From the NCBI GenBank assembly GCA_946886365.1, contig CAMPIM010000028.1:1-35578 (forward strand): a stretch of 35,578 nt of DNA, read 5' to 3'. The notes beneath the pieces are model-generated. The model was not told where the DNA came from and did no database searches. It saw nothing but the letters and a program-made list of their open reading frames with translations. Source of the stretch: an uncultured Novosphingobium sp. Lineage in GTDB: Bacteria > Pseudomonadota > Alphaproteobacteria > Sphingomonadales > Sphingomonadaceae. The position numbers and the translations under genes were made by a program. Shown in pieces: positions 16,738 through 25,528 of this stretch; position 1 is the stretch's first letter, and every line of letters starts with the position of its first letter.

Positions 16738-17529
16738 TCAGGAGAGAAGCGCCTCGATCAGCGCCTTCACCTTCTTCTGCCGCCATTGAGGCAGCGGCGC
16801 GATCAACCAATAGGCCAGCGTAGACGCCTCCGGCTCCCCCACTTGCCGCACCCTGCCCGCCTCGATATCGGCCTGTGCGAGCAGCAGCGGCACGGTTGCT
16901 CGTCCAAAGCCGTTGATCGCGGCTTCGATGGCGAGCCCGGCGTCAGCAACCCGGATCGCCGCCGGTTCGCTTGCCGTGGGACAGCCCGGCCAATCGACGC
17001 GATGCGCCGGACTTCCCCCAGCCGCTTCGACCGTGACGAAACTCGCCTCGCCCAGCTTCACCCCTTCATGTTCGCCTGGCCCGTCGGCCAGCCGCAATGC
17101 GAGGTCCAGATTAGCCTCCGTGAAATCCAGCGTCTCGTCCGCCGCTACCAACGCGAATCTGAGGTCGGGCTGGTTCGCCGCATAGCTGGCCAGCCTCGGT
17201 TGTAGCCACTTCGCCGTGACATCGCGTGGGGCGGCAATAGTCAGCGAAGAACTGGATTGTCCCGCCTGCATCGCTCGCACCGCTTCTTCAAACTCCAGAA
17301 AGCCCGCGCGCAAGGCTTCAAGGCCCGCTTCGGTTTCCGGGGTCAGTTCCAGACCTTTCGGCGTCCGGCGGAACAGGACAACGCCCAGCAAGTCCTCCAG
17401 CGCCCGGATCTGCTGACCCACGGCTGCCGGGGTCACCGCCAGTTCATCGGCCGCCCGGGTGAATGACAAATGCCGCGCAGCCGCATCCAGCACGCGCAGA
17501 CCGTTCAACGGCAAATGCGTACGCTTCAT
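16738..17529 (-). CDS. LysR-family transcriptional regulator (GcvA-like)
   Basis: A 263-residue LysR-type regulator. The N-terminal winged helix-turn-helix (about 5-65) contains LNGLRVLDAAARHLSFTRAADELAVTPAAVGQQIRALEDLLGV, split here only for description; the pattern is close to GcvA-type members. The C-terminal domain (about 90-263) is a periplasmic-binding-protein-like effector domain with TIAAPRDVTAKWLQPRL and LDLALRLADG. The start at 17529 is favoured because its ATG overlaps the apaG stop in ATGA, implying translational coupling. LysR regulators are usually transcribed divergently from their target, so this same-strand coupling is less usual. Its ligand and targets cannot be read from the sequence; a role in the methionine/leucine cluster is only suggested by position. 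Confidence 0.88.
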   Translation of the reverse strand: MKRTHLPLNGLRVLDAAARHLSFTRAADELAVTPAAVGQQIRALEDLLGVVLFRRTPKGLELTPETEAGLEALRAGFLEFEEAVRAMQAGQSSSSLTIAAPRDVTAKWLQPRLASYAANQPDLRFALVAADETLDFTEANLDLALRLADGPGEHEGVKLGEASFVTVEAAGGSPAHRVDWPGCPTASEPAAIRVADAGLAIEAAINGFGRATVPLLLAQADIEAGRVRQVGEPEASTLAYWLIAPLPQWRQKKVKALIEALLS

Positions 17530-17924
17530 TCGGCAATCGCCGGAGCTACGAGCGCGAAATGAGGGATAGCGATGTCGAACGTCTCCCCGCTGGCGCCGAT
17601 CATATGATAATGCCCGCGCATCGACCCCGTCGGCGTGTTGAGGGGGCAACCCGAAACATAGTCATAGCTTTTCCCCGGTTGCACCACCGGCTGCTCGCCT
17701 ACGACGCCATCGCCATCCACCCGATGCTGTACGCCACGCCCATCAGTGATCACCCAGTGGCGCGTCAGCAACTGCACGGGCTGATCCCCGCTATTTTCGA
17801 TACGGATATGGTAGGCCCAGAACCAGCGCCCCCGGTCAGGCTCTGACTGTTCCGGCAGGAACGTAACGGCAACATGCACGTTGATATCACGTGTGGTCGC
17901 ATGAAAGGGAAAGAGCGCGTTCAC
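17526..17924 (-). CDS. apaG: ApaG domain protein
   Basis: A 132-residue protein made almost entirely of the ApaG (DUF525) immunoglobulin-like fold. Conserved stretches are RWFWAYHIRIENSGDQPVQLLTRHWVITDG and, near the end, GCPLNTPTGSMRGHYHMIG. ApaG proteins have been linked to divalent metal resistance and diadenosine tetraphosphate levels in enterobacteria; the molecular role is not settled. The start codon is GTG at 17924. The gene follows metZ after 33 bases and overlaps the LysR gene by four bases. Confidence 0.92.
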   Translation of the reverse strand: MNALFPFHATTRDINVHVAVTFLPEQSEPDRGRWFWAYHIRIENSGDQPVQLLTRHWVITDGRGVQHRVDGDGVVGEQPVVQPGKSYDYVSGCPLNTPTGSMRGHYHMIGASGETFDIAIPHFALVAPAIAE

Positions 17925-17957
17925 GTTAAAAGAAATGCGCCTTTCCCCCTGCTTTCG

Positions 17958-19166
17958 TCAACGGCCTATCGACTTCAGCGCGCGATCAAGATCCTCGATC
18001 ACATCATCCGCATCTTCAAGGCCGACATTCAGCCGCAGCATGTCCTCGGTGATGCCCACTTCCAGCCGCGCCTCTTCGGCCATGCCGAAATGCGTCGTCG
18101 AAGCGGGATGCGTCATCAGCGACCGGGAATCGCCGATATTATTGCTGATATCAACAAGCTCCAACCCATTAAGCAGGCCATGGGCCTCTTTCCGTCCACC
18201 ACCGACATAGAGCGAGAAGATAGGCCCTGCCATCTCCATCTGCTTTGCTGCCAGAGCATATTGCGGATGGCTTTCCAGCCCCGGATAAAGGACCTTCGCT
18301 ACCCGGCCCTCCAGAAACTTCGCTACCTTAAGGGCGTTCTCGCTCTGGCGGCGGATGCGCAGGTCCAGCGTCTCCAACCCCTTCAGCACCACCCAGGCGT
18401 TGAACGCGCTCAGCGTCGGTCCGGTGTTGCGGTGGAACGGCAGCAGCGTGTTGATGATGAAATCTTCGGTGCCACAGATCGCACCGGCCAGGACACGGCC
18501 CTGCCCGTCCATCATCTTGGTCGCGCTATAGGCGACCACGTCCGCCCCGAATTCCATCGGTCGCTGAAGTGCTGGCGTCGCAAAGGCATTGTCGACGACG
18601 CTCGTGATCCCGTGCTTCTTCGCGATGCCGCACACCGCCTCCAGGTCCACGACATCCATCGTGGGGTTGGCGGGCGTCTCGAAGAAGAACACCTTCGTGT
18701 TGGGCCGCACAGCCGCTTCCCAGGCAGCATTGTCGGTTGCATCGACGGTGGTCGTCTCGATCCCGAACTTCGGCAACAGCGTGTCCGTCAGCCAGCGGCA
18801 TGACCCGAACAGCGCCTTGCCAGCCACCACATGGTCGCCCGCCGACAACTGGCACAGAAGCGCCGCCGTCATCGCCGCCATGCCGGTGGCGGTCGCACGG
18901 CACGCTTCGGCGCCTTCCAGCAGCGCGATGCGCTTTTCCAGCATCTCGACCGTCGGGTTTTGCAGGCGGCTGTAGGTCATGCCCTGCTGCTCGCCCGCGA
19001 AGCGCGCCGCAGCGTCTTCGGCGCGATCGTAGCAATAGCCGCTGGTCAGAAACAGCGCTTCGGACGTTTCGCCCCACTCGCTGCGCGCGCTGCCGCCCCG
19101 CACCGCAAGCGTAGCGGGTCGCCAGTTCTTGGTGATCGCCGGGTCCTGCCCGCTCCTGCGCTTCAT
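17958..19166 (-). CDS. metZ: O-succinylhomoserine sulfhydrylase (MetZ)
   Basis: A PLP-dependent Cys/Met-metabolism enzyme that makes homocysteine from O-succinylhomoserine and sulfide in methionine synthesis. The 402-residue protein has the typical fold type I residues: TYSRLQNPT, the PLP-ring contact FFETPANPTMDVVDL, D192 in VVDNAFATP and the Schiff-base K217 in YSATKMMDGQGR, then PGLESHPQY and a C-terminal SLMTHPASTTH. Compared with cystathionine synthases/lyases, the MMDGQGR context fits the MetZ subgroup. The ribosome site AAGGAAG overlaps the leuB stop region; the gap to leuB is 10 bases, so the two are co-transcribed and there is no space for a metZ riboswitch. Confidence 0.92.
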   Translation of the reverse strand: MKRRSGQDPAITKNWRPATLAVRGGSARSEWGETSEALFLTSGYCYDRAEDAAARFAGEQQGMTYSRLQNPTVEMLEKRIALLEGAEACRATATGMAAMTAALLCQLSAGDHVVAGKALFGSCRWLTDTLLPKFGIETTTVDATDNAAWEAAVRPNTKVFFFETPANPTMDVVDLEAVCGIAKKHGITSVVDNAFATPALQRPMEFGADVVAYSATKMMDGQGRVLAGAICGTEDFIINTLLPFHRNTGPTLSAFNAWVVLKGLETLDLRIRRQSENALKVAKFLEGRVAKVLYPGLESHPQYALAAKQMEMAGPIFSLYVGGGRKEAHGLLNGLELVDISNNIGDSRSLMTHPASTTHFGMAEEARLEVGITEDMLRLNVGLEDADDVIEDLDRALKSIGR

Positions 19167-19176
19167 TGCTTCTTCC

Positions 19177-20223
19177 TTACTTCAGAGCCGCCAGTACCGC
19201 GTCGCCCATCTCAACCGTAGTCATGCTTCCGCCAAGGTCAGGGCTGCGCGCGCCATTGGCAAGCGCCTTGGCAACCGCAGCCTCGATCCGGTCGGCCTGT
19301 TCCGGCATGCCAAGCGAGTAGCGCAGCATCATCCCGGCCGACAGGACCGTTGCCAGCGGATTGGCCTTGCCCTGCCCGGCGATGTCGGGGGCAGAACCAT
19401 GGATCGGCTCGTACAGGCCCTGCTTGCTGTCGTTGAGGGTCGCCGAAGCCAGCATGCCGATCGATCCGACGCACATGCTCGCCTGATCCGACAGGATATC
19501 GCCGAACATGTTGCCCGTAACGATCACATCGAATTGGCCCGGATTGCGCACCAGCTGCATCGCAGCATTATCGACATACATGTGGGACAGGGCAACGTCG
19601 GGATATTCAGCCGAAACCTCGATCATCACGTCACGCCACAGCTGGCTGGTTTCCAGAACATTGGCCTTGTCCACCGAGCAGAGCTTGCCCCGGCGGGCAC
19701 GCGCAGCCTGGAAGCCCTGATGCGCGATCTTGCGCACCTCCTCTTCATTATAGGACATGACGTCATAGCCTTCGCGCAGGCCGTCCGCCGTCTTGCGCAT
19801 GCCCTTTTCACCGAAATAGACGTCGCCATTGGTCTCACGCACGATCAGCAGGTCGATGGCGCTCGCCACCTCCTTCTTCAGGGCAGACGCGTCCGCCAGC
19901 TCCGGAAAGACCTTCGCGGGACGCAGGTTCGAAAACAACCCCAGCGCCTTGCGCAGGCCAAGGATCGCCTGCTCAGGCCGCAAATGCCGCTCCAGCGAGT
20001 CGCAATCGGGATCGCCGACCGCGCCAAACAGGATGGCGTCCGCGCGGCGTGCGATATCCAGCGTCTCGGGCGGCAACGGGTGGCCCACGGCCTTGTAAGC
20101 AGCGCCGCCAACCAGCCCTTCCTCATAGGTCAGGCCGTCAATCGCCAAGGCGTCGAGCACGCGCCGTGCCTGCGCAATGATCTCTGGACCGATACCATCT
20201 CCGGGGAACAGGGCGATCAACAT
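19177..20223 (-). CDS. leuB: 3-isopropylmalate dehydrogenase (LeuB)
   Basis: LeuB oxidises and decarboxylates 3-isopropylmalate with NAD+ in leucine synthesis. The 348-residue protein shows the beta-decarboxylating dehydrogenase pattern: [10 protein letters not shown] at the start, AVGDP, the substrate-binding [31 protein letters not shown], the catalytic [15 protein letters not shown], and the metal-binding [12 protein letters not shown], followed by [18 protein letters not shown], the NAD-binding signature. AAGGAG lies about 10 bases before the ATG. It leads the cluster with metZ 10 bases downstream, so a shared promoter in the 52 bases before it (or within recO) is likely. Confidence 0.95.
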   Translation of the reverse strand: MLIALFPGDGIGPEIIAQARRVLDALAIDGLTYEEGLVGGAAYKAVGHPLPPETLDIARRADAILFGAVGDPDCDSLERHLRPEQAILGLRKALGLFSNLRPAKVFPELADASALKKEVASAIDLLIVRETNGDVYFGEKGMRKTADGLREGYDVMSYNEEEVRKIAHQGFQAARARRGKLCSVDKANVLETSQLWRDVMIEVSAEYPDVALSHMYVDNAAMQLVRNPGQFDVIVTGNMFGDILSDQASMCVGSIGMLASATLNDSKQGLYEPIHGSAPDIAGQGKANPLATVLSAGMMLRYSLGMPEQADRIEAAVAKALANGARSPDLGGSMTTVEMGDAVLAALK

Positions 20224-20275
20224 GGCGCGAAAACTCCTTCAATGTCGTGGCCGCCCCTTATGAAGCCGCCGCGCC

Positions 20276-21010
20276 TCACGCAACCGCTCTTTTCAACCTG
20301 TCGACCAGCCTTTCGCGCGCGGCCAGCGTGTCGGCCCGCCAATCGGTCAGCACCGACCGTTCCAGAAAGAAGCCGGTCAGCCGTAATCCGTCCAATATGC
20401 CAGGCCAGTCGCCGCTGCCTCCCTCCAGCAGAAAAGGCGGCAGCGGCAGCAACCGGCTCTCATATCCCGCAGCGCCCGTCCTGCTGACCGCCGCCGCGCT
20501 GCGCGGGCTTACGAAGGCCAGATCTTCGGCACCACCTGTCGCTGCGCACCGGCCAAAATCGAGGCCAAAGCCGAGTTCCGCCAACAACAACAGTTCGTAG
20601 CGCACCAGCGCCGCCGCCCATCCCCGCGCGGCGGGCGCCGCGTCGATCGCGCCCAGCACGCCATCCAAAGCCTGATAGAGCATGGGATATGGCGTCCCTT
20701 CCGGCAGAGCCGCCGCCGTTAGCGCGCAGACCCAGTCGATCGCCGCGGCAGGCAAGGGCTCGGATAGCAAAGGTGCGCGGCTATGCTCCATTTCGACGGT
20801 CAGCCCGGCAAGCTGCTCTTCGGTCCGAGCCCGGAACTCCGCCTTCACGCTATTCCCGGGCAGCAGCACCGGCCGCAAGGCGCGGGATCGGCCTCCACGC
20901 ACATAGCCCGCCAACAGTCCGTGATCCGGCGTCAGAAGGCGCGCAATGGCTCCATGTTCACCATGGGAACGGACCCCGCAAACCAGGGCAGGAGTGATCA
21001 GCACCGCCAT
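20276..21010 (-). CDS. recO: DNA repair protein RecO
   Basis: RecO helps load RecA onto SSB-coated single-stranded DNA in the RecFOR pathway. The 244-residue protein has an N-terminal OB fold (about 1-80; [25 protein letters not shown] is the family's opening pattern) and a helical C-terminal domain with [22 protein letters not shown]. The zinc-finger cysteines seen in many RecO proteins are largely absent: only one remains in this region, as in several alphaproteobacteria. AAGGA lies 7 bases before the ATG. It is divergent from the histidine kinase gene. Confidence 0.9.
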   Translation of the reverse strand: MAVLITPALVCGVRSHGEHGAIARLLTPDHGLLAGYVRGGRSRALRPVLLPGNSVKAEFRARTEEQLAGLTVEMEHSRAPLLSEPLPAAAIDWVCALTAAALPEGTPYPMLYQALDGVLGAIDAAPAARGWAAALVRYELLLLAELGFGLDFGRCAATGGAEDLAFVSPRSAAAVSRTGAAGYESRLLPLPPFLLEGGSGDWPGILDGLRLTGFFLERSVLTDWRADTLAARERLVDRLKRAVA

Positions 21011-21141
21011 GCTTCATCCTTAACCGTGCCGAGCCCTTGGCGCCACTGCTGGGCGCGCGCCAGATGCCGGGGTCGATATAGGTTGTTTCTATTGCCTGCC
21101 TGTGGTGAAACATCCTTGTGGGAGTCGGGGGACAAGCCACC

Positions 21142-22851
21142 ATGTTGAATATGCCCAAGGCGTCATCTTCCGCGATGGATCGCCTGGTGCTCTGGTTGGG
21201 TCGATCGCCGACGCTGGGTTTTGCAGTATCCCGCGTCGCCTTTGCCGTTGCCGCCACGTGGCAGATCGGCGCGATGTTCAACAACGAACCCGACTTCGCG
21301 CGCACCATCACAGTTTTGCAGGGCGGCGTCTGGCTCTGGACCCTGTTCGGCATTGTGCAGCATATGCTGGCGCCACCGCTTGGCTTGCTGCTCCGGCCGC
21401 TGTCACTGATCCTCGACGCGATCATCTTCCTGACAGTGATCGCCCTATGCCAGCCTTTGCAGATCGCAGCCCTCGCGTGCCTGTTCTTCGTTGCCTGGTC
21501 GGCGTCGGAGCGTTTCGGCCGTGGCTCGATAATCGTCCTTGCTCTTTGCCTCGTTCTCGCTTTCCTGGCGCGGGGTTCCTACGAGACCTGGGCCGCCGAA
21601 CGGCATGTGGCGGAGGTGGACCGGGCGATCGACGGGATCACGGTGATCATCGGCTGCACCATCGCTGCGGCGATGCTCAGCATGTCGATCCTGGAAAGGC
21701 GGCTGATCGATTGGTCGGAACGATTGCAGGCCGTCGGGCTGTCTTTCCAAAAATCTCTTCCGCGCTTCGTGGTGGAGCAGATATCGGAACTGATGGCGGC
21801 CCGCTATTGCGCTCTCGTCTGGCAGATGGACGATGGCCCCATCAACTGCGAGCTTATCAATGGCGACGGCGTCCATGCCATCAGCCTTCCGCAGCCCCAG
21901 GTCGAAGCATTGCTGGGCATCGCACCGCCGGAAGCGCCCTTTCTCTATTCCGGTCAATCAAGCCGCCTGTTGCTGCGCAACCGCCTCGGCATCACGCGCA
22001 ATGAAAAGGCTTCTCACCTGACGGAAGCGATATCCGACCTGCTGGGTGCTGGGCAGGGTTTGAGCTTTCAGGTGCAGGCCGGTGAGCTGCGCGGCCGCAT
22101 TTTCGTCGGCACGCGCCATGGCTGGTCGCCTGCCGCCCTGCTCCGCGCGCTCCGCATCCAGGAGGGGCTGGAACTCTTCCTGGAAAGGCATTTTTTCCTG
22201 CTCGCCTGGCGCGATCGAACCTTTGCCGAAGCACGGCTCGCGCTCAGCCGCGATCTGCACGACAGCGTTCTTCAGACCCTTGCCGCCCTTCGCGTCCGCC
22301 TTGTAACCGCACAACATGGGCTTGCCGCTATCGAAGCCTCGCATCACCTGGCCGAATTACATGCGATGGAAGAACTCGTCACCGCCGAACAGGCTCATCT
22401 GCGCCGCCTGCTCAATGTGACCGGGAACAGCCCGGACGATGTCGATCTGGTCCGCGATGTCGAAAGCTGCTGCCGCTTCATTGCCCTGCAATGGGGAATT
22501 GAGTGTCGGCTGAACCCGGTAGACCATCCCATGATGGTCACGTCCGAAACGGCAGCGGAAGTGGAGTTCCTACTCCGGGAGGCTACCGCCAACGCCGTAA
22601 AGCACGCCGCCGCCCAGCATATTACCGTCTCACTTGCTCAGGCCGATGATGAGATAATGATCGCGCTCAAGGACAATCCGGGCGACCGGGGGATCGAGCA
22701 GCAAAGCTATACTGGCGACTTCGAACTGCAATCGCAGTCCATCATGAAACGGTTGGGCAAGATCGGCGGCACCGCCTATTTCCACAACTTAAGCATGAAT
22801 TCATTAATTTCGATTAGATTACCTTCATCCTTGCCGAGGTCCCCAACATGA
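21142..22851 (+). CDS. Membrane-bound NarL-type sensor histidine kinase
   Basis: A two-component sensor of the HisKA_3 class, 569 residues from ATG 21142 (a GTG at 21118 is in frame; GGGGGA lies 10 bases before 21142). The N-terminal third carries about five or six hydrophobic helices (to about residue 190) with little periplasmic sequence, then a soluble sensor-like region (190-355). The phosphoacceptor is H373 in LSRDLHDSVLQTLAALRVRL. The ATPase domain has an N-box (LLREATANAVKHA, about 483), but the G1 box reads DNPGDRG where DNGxG is usual, and the region after it is short. It may bind ATP atypically. The stop overlaps the response-regulator start in ATGA. The signal sensed is unknown. 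Confidence 0.85.
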   Translation: MLNMPKASSSAMDRLVLWLGRSPTLGFAVSRVAFAVAATWQIGAMFNNEPDFARTITVLQGGVWLWTLFGIVQHMLAPPLGLLLRPLSLILDAIIFLTVIALCQPLQIAALACLFFVAWSASERFGRGSIIVLALCLVLAFLARGSYETWAAERHVAEVDRAIDGITVIIGCTIAAAMLSMSILERRLIDWSERLQAVGLSFQKSLPRFVVEQISELMAARYCALVWQMDDGPINCELINGDGVHAISLPQPQVEALLGIAPPEAPFLYSGQSSRLLLRNRLGITRNEKASHLTEAISDLLGAGQGLSFQVQAGELRGRIFVGTRHGWSPAALLRALRIQEGLELFLERHFFLLAWRDRTFAEARLALSRDLHDSVLQTLAALRVRLVTAQHGLAAIEASHHLAELHAMEELVTAEQAHLRRLLNVTGNSPDDVDLVRDVESCCRFIALQWGIECRLNPVDHPMMVTSETAAEVEFLLREATANAVKHAAAQHITVSLAQADDEIMIALKDNPGDRGIEQQSYTGDFELQSQSIMKRLGKIGGTAYFHNLSMNSLISIRLPSSLPRSPT

Positions 22852-23504
22852 TGGCTCAGATTGCGATAGTCGACGACCACCCCATCTTCCTGGATGGCAT
22901 GGCGCAGTTTCTGAGTTCGCACGGGCATGACGTCGTCTTCTGCGCGCGTTCTGTCAGTGAAGCCATCTCCCGCCTTCAGGATGATCAGCCGGACCTGCTG
23001 GTCCTGGATGTGAGCATGAAGGACGGTGGCGGCCTCGCGATCCTGTCTGCCATCCGCGACAGCGGCAGCAATGTTCCCGTGATCTTCATGACCGTCCACA
23101 TCCGCCCTGATCAGACGCTGGAGGCGATTAAGCTCGGCGTGGATGGCGTGGTCCTGAAGGACAGCGATCCCAATGAACTGCTCTCCTGCATCACGCAGGT
23201 TCTGGGCGGCAACAAAAGCATTGCGCCCGCCGTGATGGAACAGGCGCTTGTGCACAGCATCTCGGCCCCGCCGAACGACAACAACGCGCTTTCCAGCCTA
23301 ACCGACAGGGAAATGGAGATTGCCGGACTTATCCGGGCCGGCCTCCGCAATCGCGAAATCGCCGCGCGGTGCGGCCTGACCGAAGGAACGGTCAAGGTGC
23401 ACCTGCACAGCATCTTTCAGAAGCTCGGCATCAAATCCCGGTCGGAGCTGATCATCATGATGTTGTCGATGGACAGCGCTATACCGGCGGTCGGCCTGCA
23501 CTGA
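22848..23504 (+). CDS. LuxR/NarL-family response regulator
   Basis: A DNA-binding response regulator, the partner of the kinase just upstream. The 218-residue protein has a receiver domain (about 4-120) with the acidic pair in VDDHP, phosphoacceptor D54 in LVLDVSMKDGG, T82 in IFMTVH and K104 in VVLKDSDP. The C-terminal LuxR-type helix-turn-helix (about 148-208) has LTDREMEIAGLIRAG and REIAARCGLTEGTVKVHL, then LHSIFQKLGIKSRSELI. All residues needed for phosphorylation-dependent activity are present. Translation is coupled to the kinase by a 4-base overlap. The target genes are not known; the palindrome 32 bases after its stop is one candidate binding site for some regulator. Confidence 0.93.
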   Translation: MMAQIAIVDDHPIFLDGMAQFLSSHGHDVVFCARSVSEAISRLQDDQPDLLVLDVSMKDGGGLAILSAIRDSGSNVPVIFMTVHIRPDQTLEAIKLGVDGVVLKDSDPNELLSCITQVLGGNKSIAPAVMEQALVHSISAPPNDNNALSSLTDREMEIAGLIRAGLRNREIAARCGLTEGTVKVHLHSIFQKLGIKSRSELIIMMLSMDSAIPAVGLH

Positions 23505-23535
23505 ACCGGTCAGCTACCGCCACCAGAGCATCAAG

Positions 23536-23555
23536 TGAGCTGTCCGGACAACTCA
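23536..23555. repeat. 20-base near-perfect palindrome between convergent genes
   Basis: TGAGCTGTCCGGACAACTCA is symmetric at 9 of 10 positions with no loop. It lies between the response regulator and the convergent DUF1467 gene. No T-run follows on either strand, so a protein-binding site is at least as likely as a terminator. Confidence 0.5.
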
Positions 23556-23618
23556 TCCGTTCGGACTGCGCTTGCCAAAGCTCGCGACGGTCTCTGCACC
23601 AACGCTATCTTACGGCCA

Positions 23619-23879
23619 TCACGAAGGATGCGTCAGCCGCTCCAGCGTGACCCAGCCCTCGACATAATTGGCATAATATAGCCCGAACAATAGCGCCGAC
23701 AGGACCGTCGCACGTAACGCAACGACACCTGGCCGGAAGTTGCTGGGCGCGCTGTCAGCCTGTCCTTTCAGCATCACCTCACCCGTTTCGTCGGGCGTCC
23801 GGATGCCGAAAGGCAGAACGATGAACGCGCTGATCACCCAGAACAGCACATAAATAGCCAGGATTGCGTACCAGTTCAT
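23619..23879 (-). CDS. DUF1467 family small membrane protein
   Basis: An 86-residue protein with two predicted membrane helices: about 3-25 (WYAILAIYVLFWVISAFIVL) and about 55-73. The connecting part contains PFGIRTPDETGEVMLKGQADSAP, the characteristic block of the DUF1467 family, found in alphaproteobacteria. Function is unknown. It lies 11 bases downstream of rnj, whose stop overlaps its AAGG ribosome site, so it is the last gene of the nuo-birA-coaX-rnj run. The conserved position suggests a housekeeping role, but nothing more can be said. Confidence 0.9.
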   Translation of the reverse strand: MNWYAILAIYVLFWVISAFIVLPFGIRTPDETGEVMLKGQADSAPSNFRPGVVALRATVLSALLFGLYYANYVEGWVTLERLTHPS

Positions 23880-23890
23880 GATGCGGAGCC

Positions 23891-25528
23891 TTAGGCGCGA
23901 ATGAGCAGGACGTCCACCACCGGCTTCTTACCTGTCCAGCGCGTGGCCGTCCGCCGCACCGCCAGCCGTACCCGCTCGCGCAACGCCTCTTCCTCTAGCG
24001 GCCCCTTCGACACAGCCTGCGCGGCCTCGTCAGCCGCCTCCGCCAAGAACGCTGCCTTATCCTCTTCCACCGGCACGCCTTGGGTACGCAACGCGGGCTC
24101 ACCCATCAGCTTGCCCTTACGGTCCAGCGCCACCGCCACGCTGATCTGCCCATGCAGCGCGACCTTGCGGCGCTCGTTCATCGTGGAACCGTCCGCGGGC
24201 AGGATCACATCGCCATCCAGAACGAGCCGCCCCGTGGCCTCATGCCCGATGATCTCGGGACCATTGGGCGCCAGCCTCAACATATCACCATTGGACTGCA
24301 CGATGGCGCTGGGGACGCCACTTGTCAGACCAAGCCGCGCCTGCTCCGCCATGTGCCGCCGCTCGCCATGAACCGGCAGCAAAATTTGCGGCCGCACCCA
24401 GCGATACATGGCTTCAAGTTCGGGTCGCCCCGGGTGGCCCGAAACATGGACCTCGGCTTGGCGATCCGTCACCATCAGCACGCCCTTTGTCGCCAAAGCA
24501 TTCTGAATACGCCCGATCGCGATCTCATTACCCGGGATCTGCTTGGACGAGAAAACCACCAGATCCCCGGTGTCCAGCTTGATCGGATGACTGTCGAAAG
24601 CAACGCGAGACAAGGCCGCGCGCGCTTCACCCTGCCCGCCCGTGGCGATGATCATCACCTCGTTGCGGGGCAGCGCCATCGCATCATCCCAATCGACCGT
24701 CGGCGGGAAATCCTTGAGATATCCCGCCGTCTTCGCGGTCGAGATGATCCGGTCCAGCGATCGCCCGGCCACGCACAGCTTGCGTCCGACTGCATTCGCC
24801 ACTTCGCCGAGCGTCTGCAAACGCGCCGCATTGGAAGCGAAAGTAGTAACCAGCACCCGCCCCTTCGCGCCGGTGATCGTCTGCATCAGCCCTTCGCGCA
24901 CATCAGCTTCGGAGCCGCTCGCCTCGGAATTGAATACATTCGTACTGTCGCAAACAAGCGCCAGCACCCCCTCATCACCGATCGCGGTCAGCTCCTCGGG
25001 GGTCGAAGGCTGGCCCAGCAATGGCTTCTCATCGATCTTCCAGTCGCCCGTGTGGAAAACACGTCCATAAGGCGTGTCGATCAGCACGGCATTGCCCTCG
25101 GGGATCGAATGAGCCAGCGGCACATAGCGGAACCCGAACGGCCCCAGAGCGAAGCTGCCTTCATTGTCGATGACATTCAGCTTGACCTCTTTGGTCAGGC
25201 CCTCTTCCTCCAGCTTAAGCCTGATAAGGCCCGCCGTGAACGGCGTCGCATAAAGCGGCACGCCAAGGTCAGCGGCCAGATAGGGGATGGCACCGATATG
25301 ATCTTCATGCCCATGGGTGAGCACGATGCCGAGCAGGTCCTCACGCCGTTCCTCGATGAAGGACAGGTCCGGCAGCACCAGATCAACGCCGGGATAAGCC
25401 GGGTCGGCGAAGGTCAGGCCAAGATCAACCATCACCCACTTGCCCTGGCAACCATATAGATTGACGTTCATGCCAATCTCTCCCGACCCGCCCAGGGCCA
25501 GGAAGAGCAGCTCGTCTTTAGGTATCAT
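23891..25528 (-). CDS. rnj: Ribonuclease J
   Basis: RNase J is a metallo-beta-lactamase-fold nuclease with endo- and 5'-3' exonuclease activity, used in mRNA turnover and rRNA maturation. The 545-residue protein has the zinc-binding motif HGHEDH at 72-77, further metal ligands in VPLAHSIPEG and FHTGDWKID, the beta-CASP domain (about 205-350) with LVTTFASNAARLQT, and VHVSGHPGRPELEAMYRW, followed by LLPVHGERRH. The C-terminal domain is about 100 residues. Its ATG shares a base with the coaX stop (TGATG), so translation is coupled. Many alphaproteobacteria carry this gene next to coaX and DUF1467. Confidence 0.95.
   Translation of the reverse strand: MIPKDELLFLALGGSGEIGMNVNLYGCQGKWVMVDLGLTFADPAYPGVDLVLPDLSFIEERREDLLGIVLTHGHEDHIGAIPYLAADLGVPLYATPFTAGLIRLKLEEEGLTKEVKLNVIDNEGSFALGPFGFRYVPLAHSIPEGNAVLIDTPYGRVFHTGDWKIDEKPLLGQPSTPEELTAIGDEGVLALVCDSTNVFNSEASGSEADVREGLMQTITGAKGRVLVTTFASNAARLQTLGEVANAVGRKLCVAGRSLDRIISTAKTAGYLKDFPPTVDWDDAMALPRNEVMIIATGGQGEARAALSRVAFDSHPIKLDTGDLVVFSSKQIPGNEIAIGRIQNALATKGVLMVTDRQAEVHVSGHPGRPELEAMYRWVRPQILLPVHGERRHMAEQARLGLTSGVPSAIVQSNGDMLRLAPNGPEIIGHEATGRLVLDGDVILPADGSTMNERRKVALHGQISVAVALDRKGKLMGEPALRTQGVPVEEDKAAFLAEAADEAAQAVSKGPLEEEALRERVRLAVRRTATRWTGKKPVVDVLLIRA

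Noticed and set aside
19167..19176. Possible SAM riboswitch before metZ, as known in other alphaproteobacteria.
   Set aside because: Only 10 bases separate leuB and metZ, too few for any riboswitch.
19129..20487. A 452-codon plus-strand open frame opposite leuB and part of recO.
   Set aside because: It spans two firmly identified minus-strand genes and its composition is typical of antisense reading.
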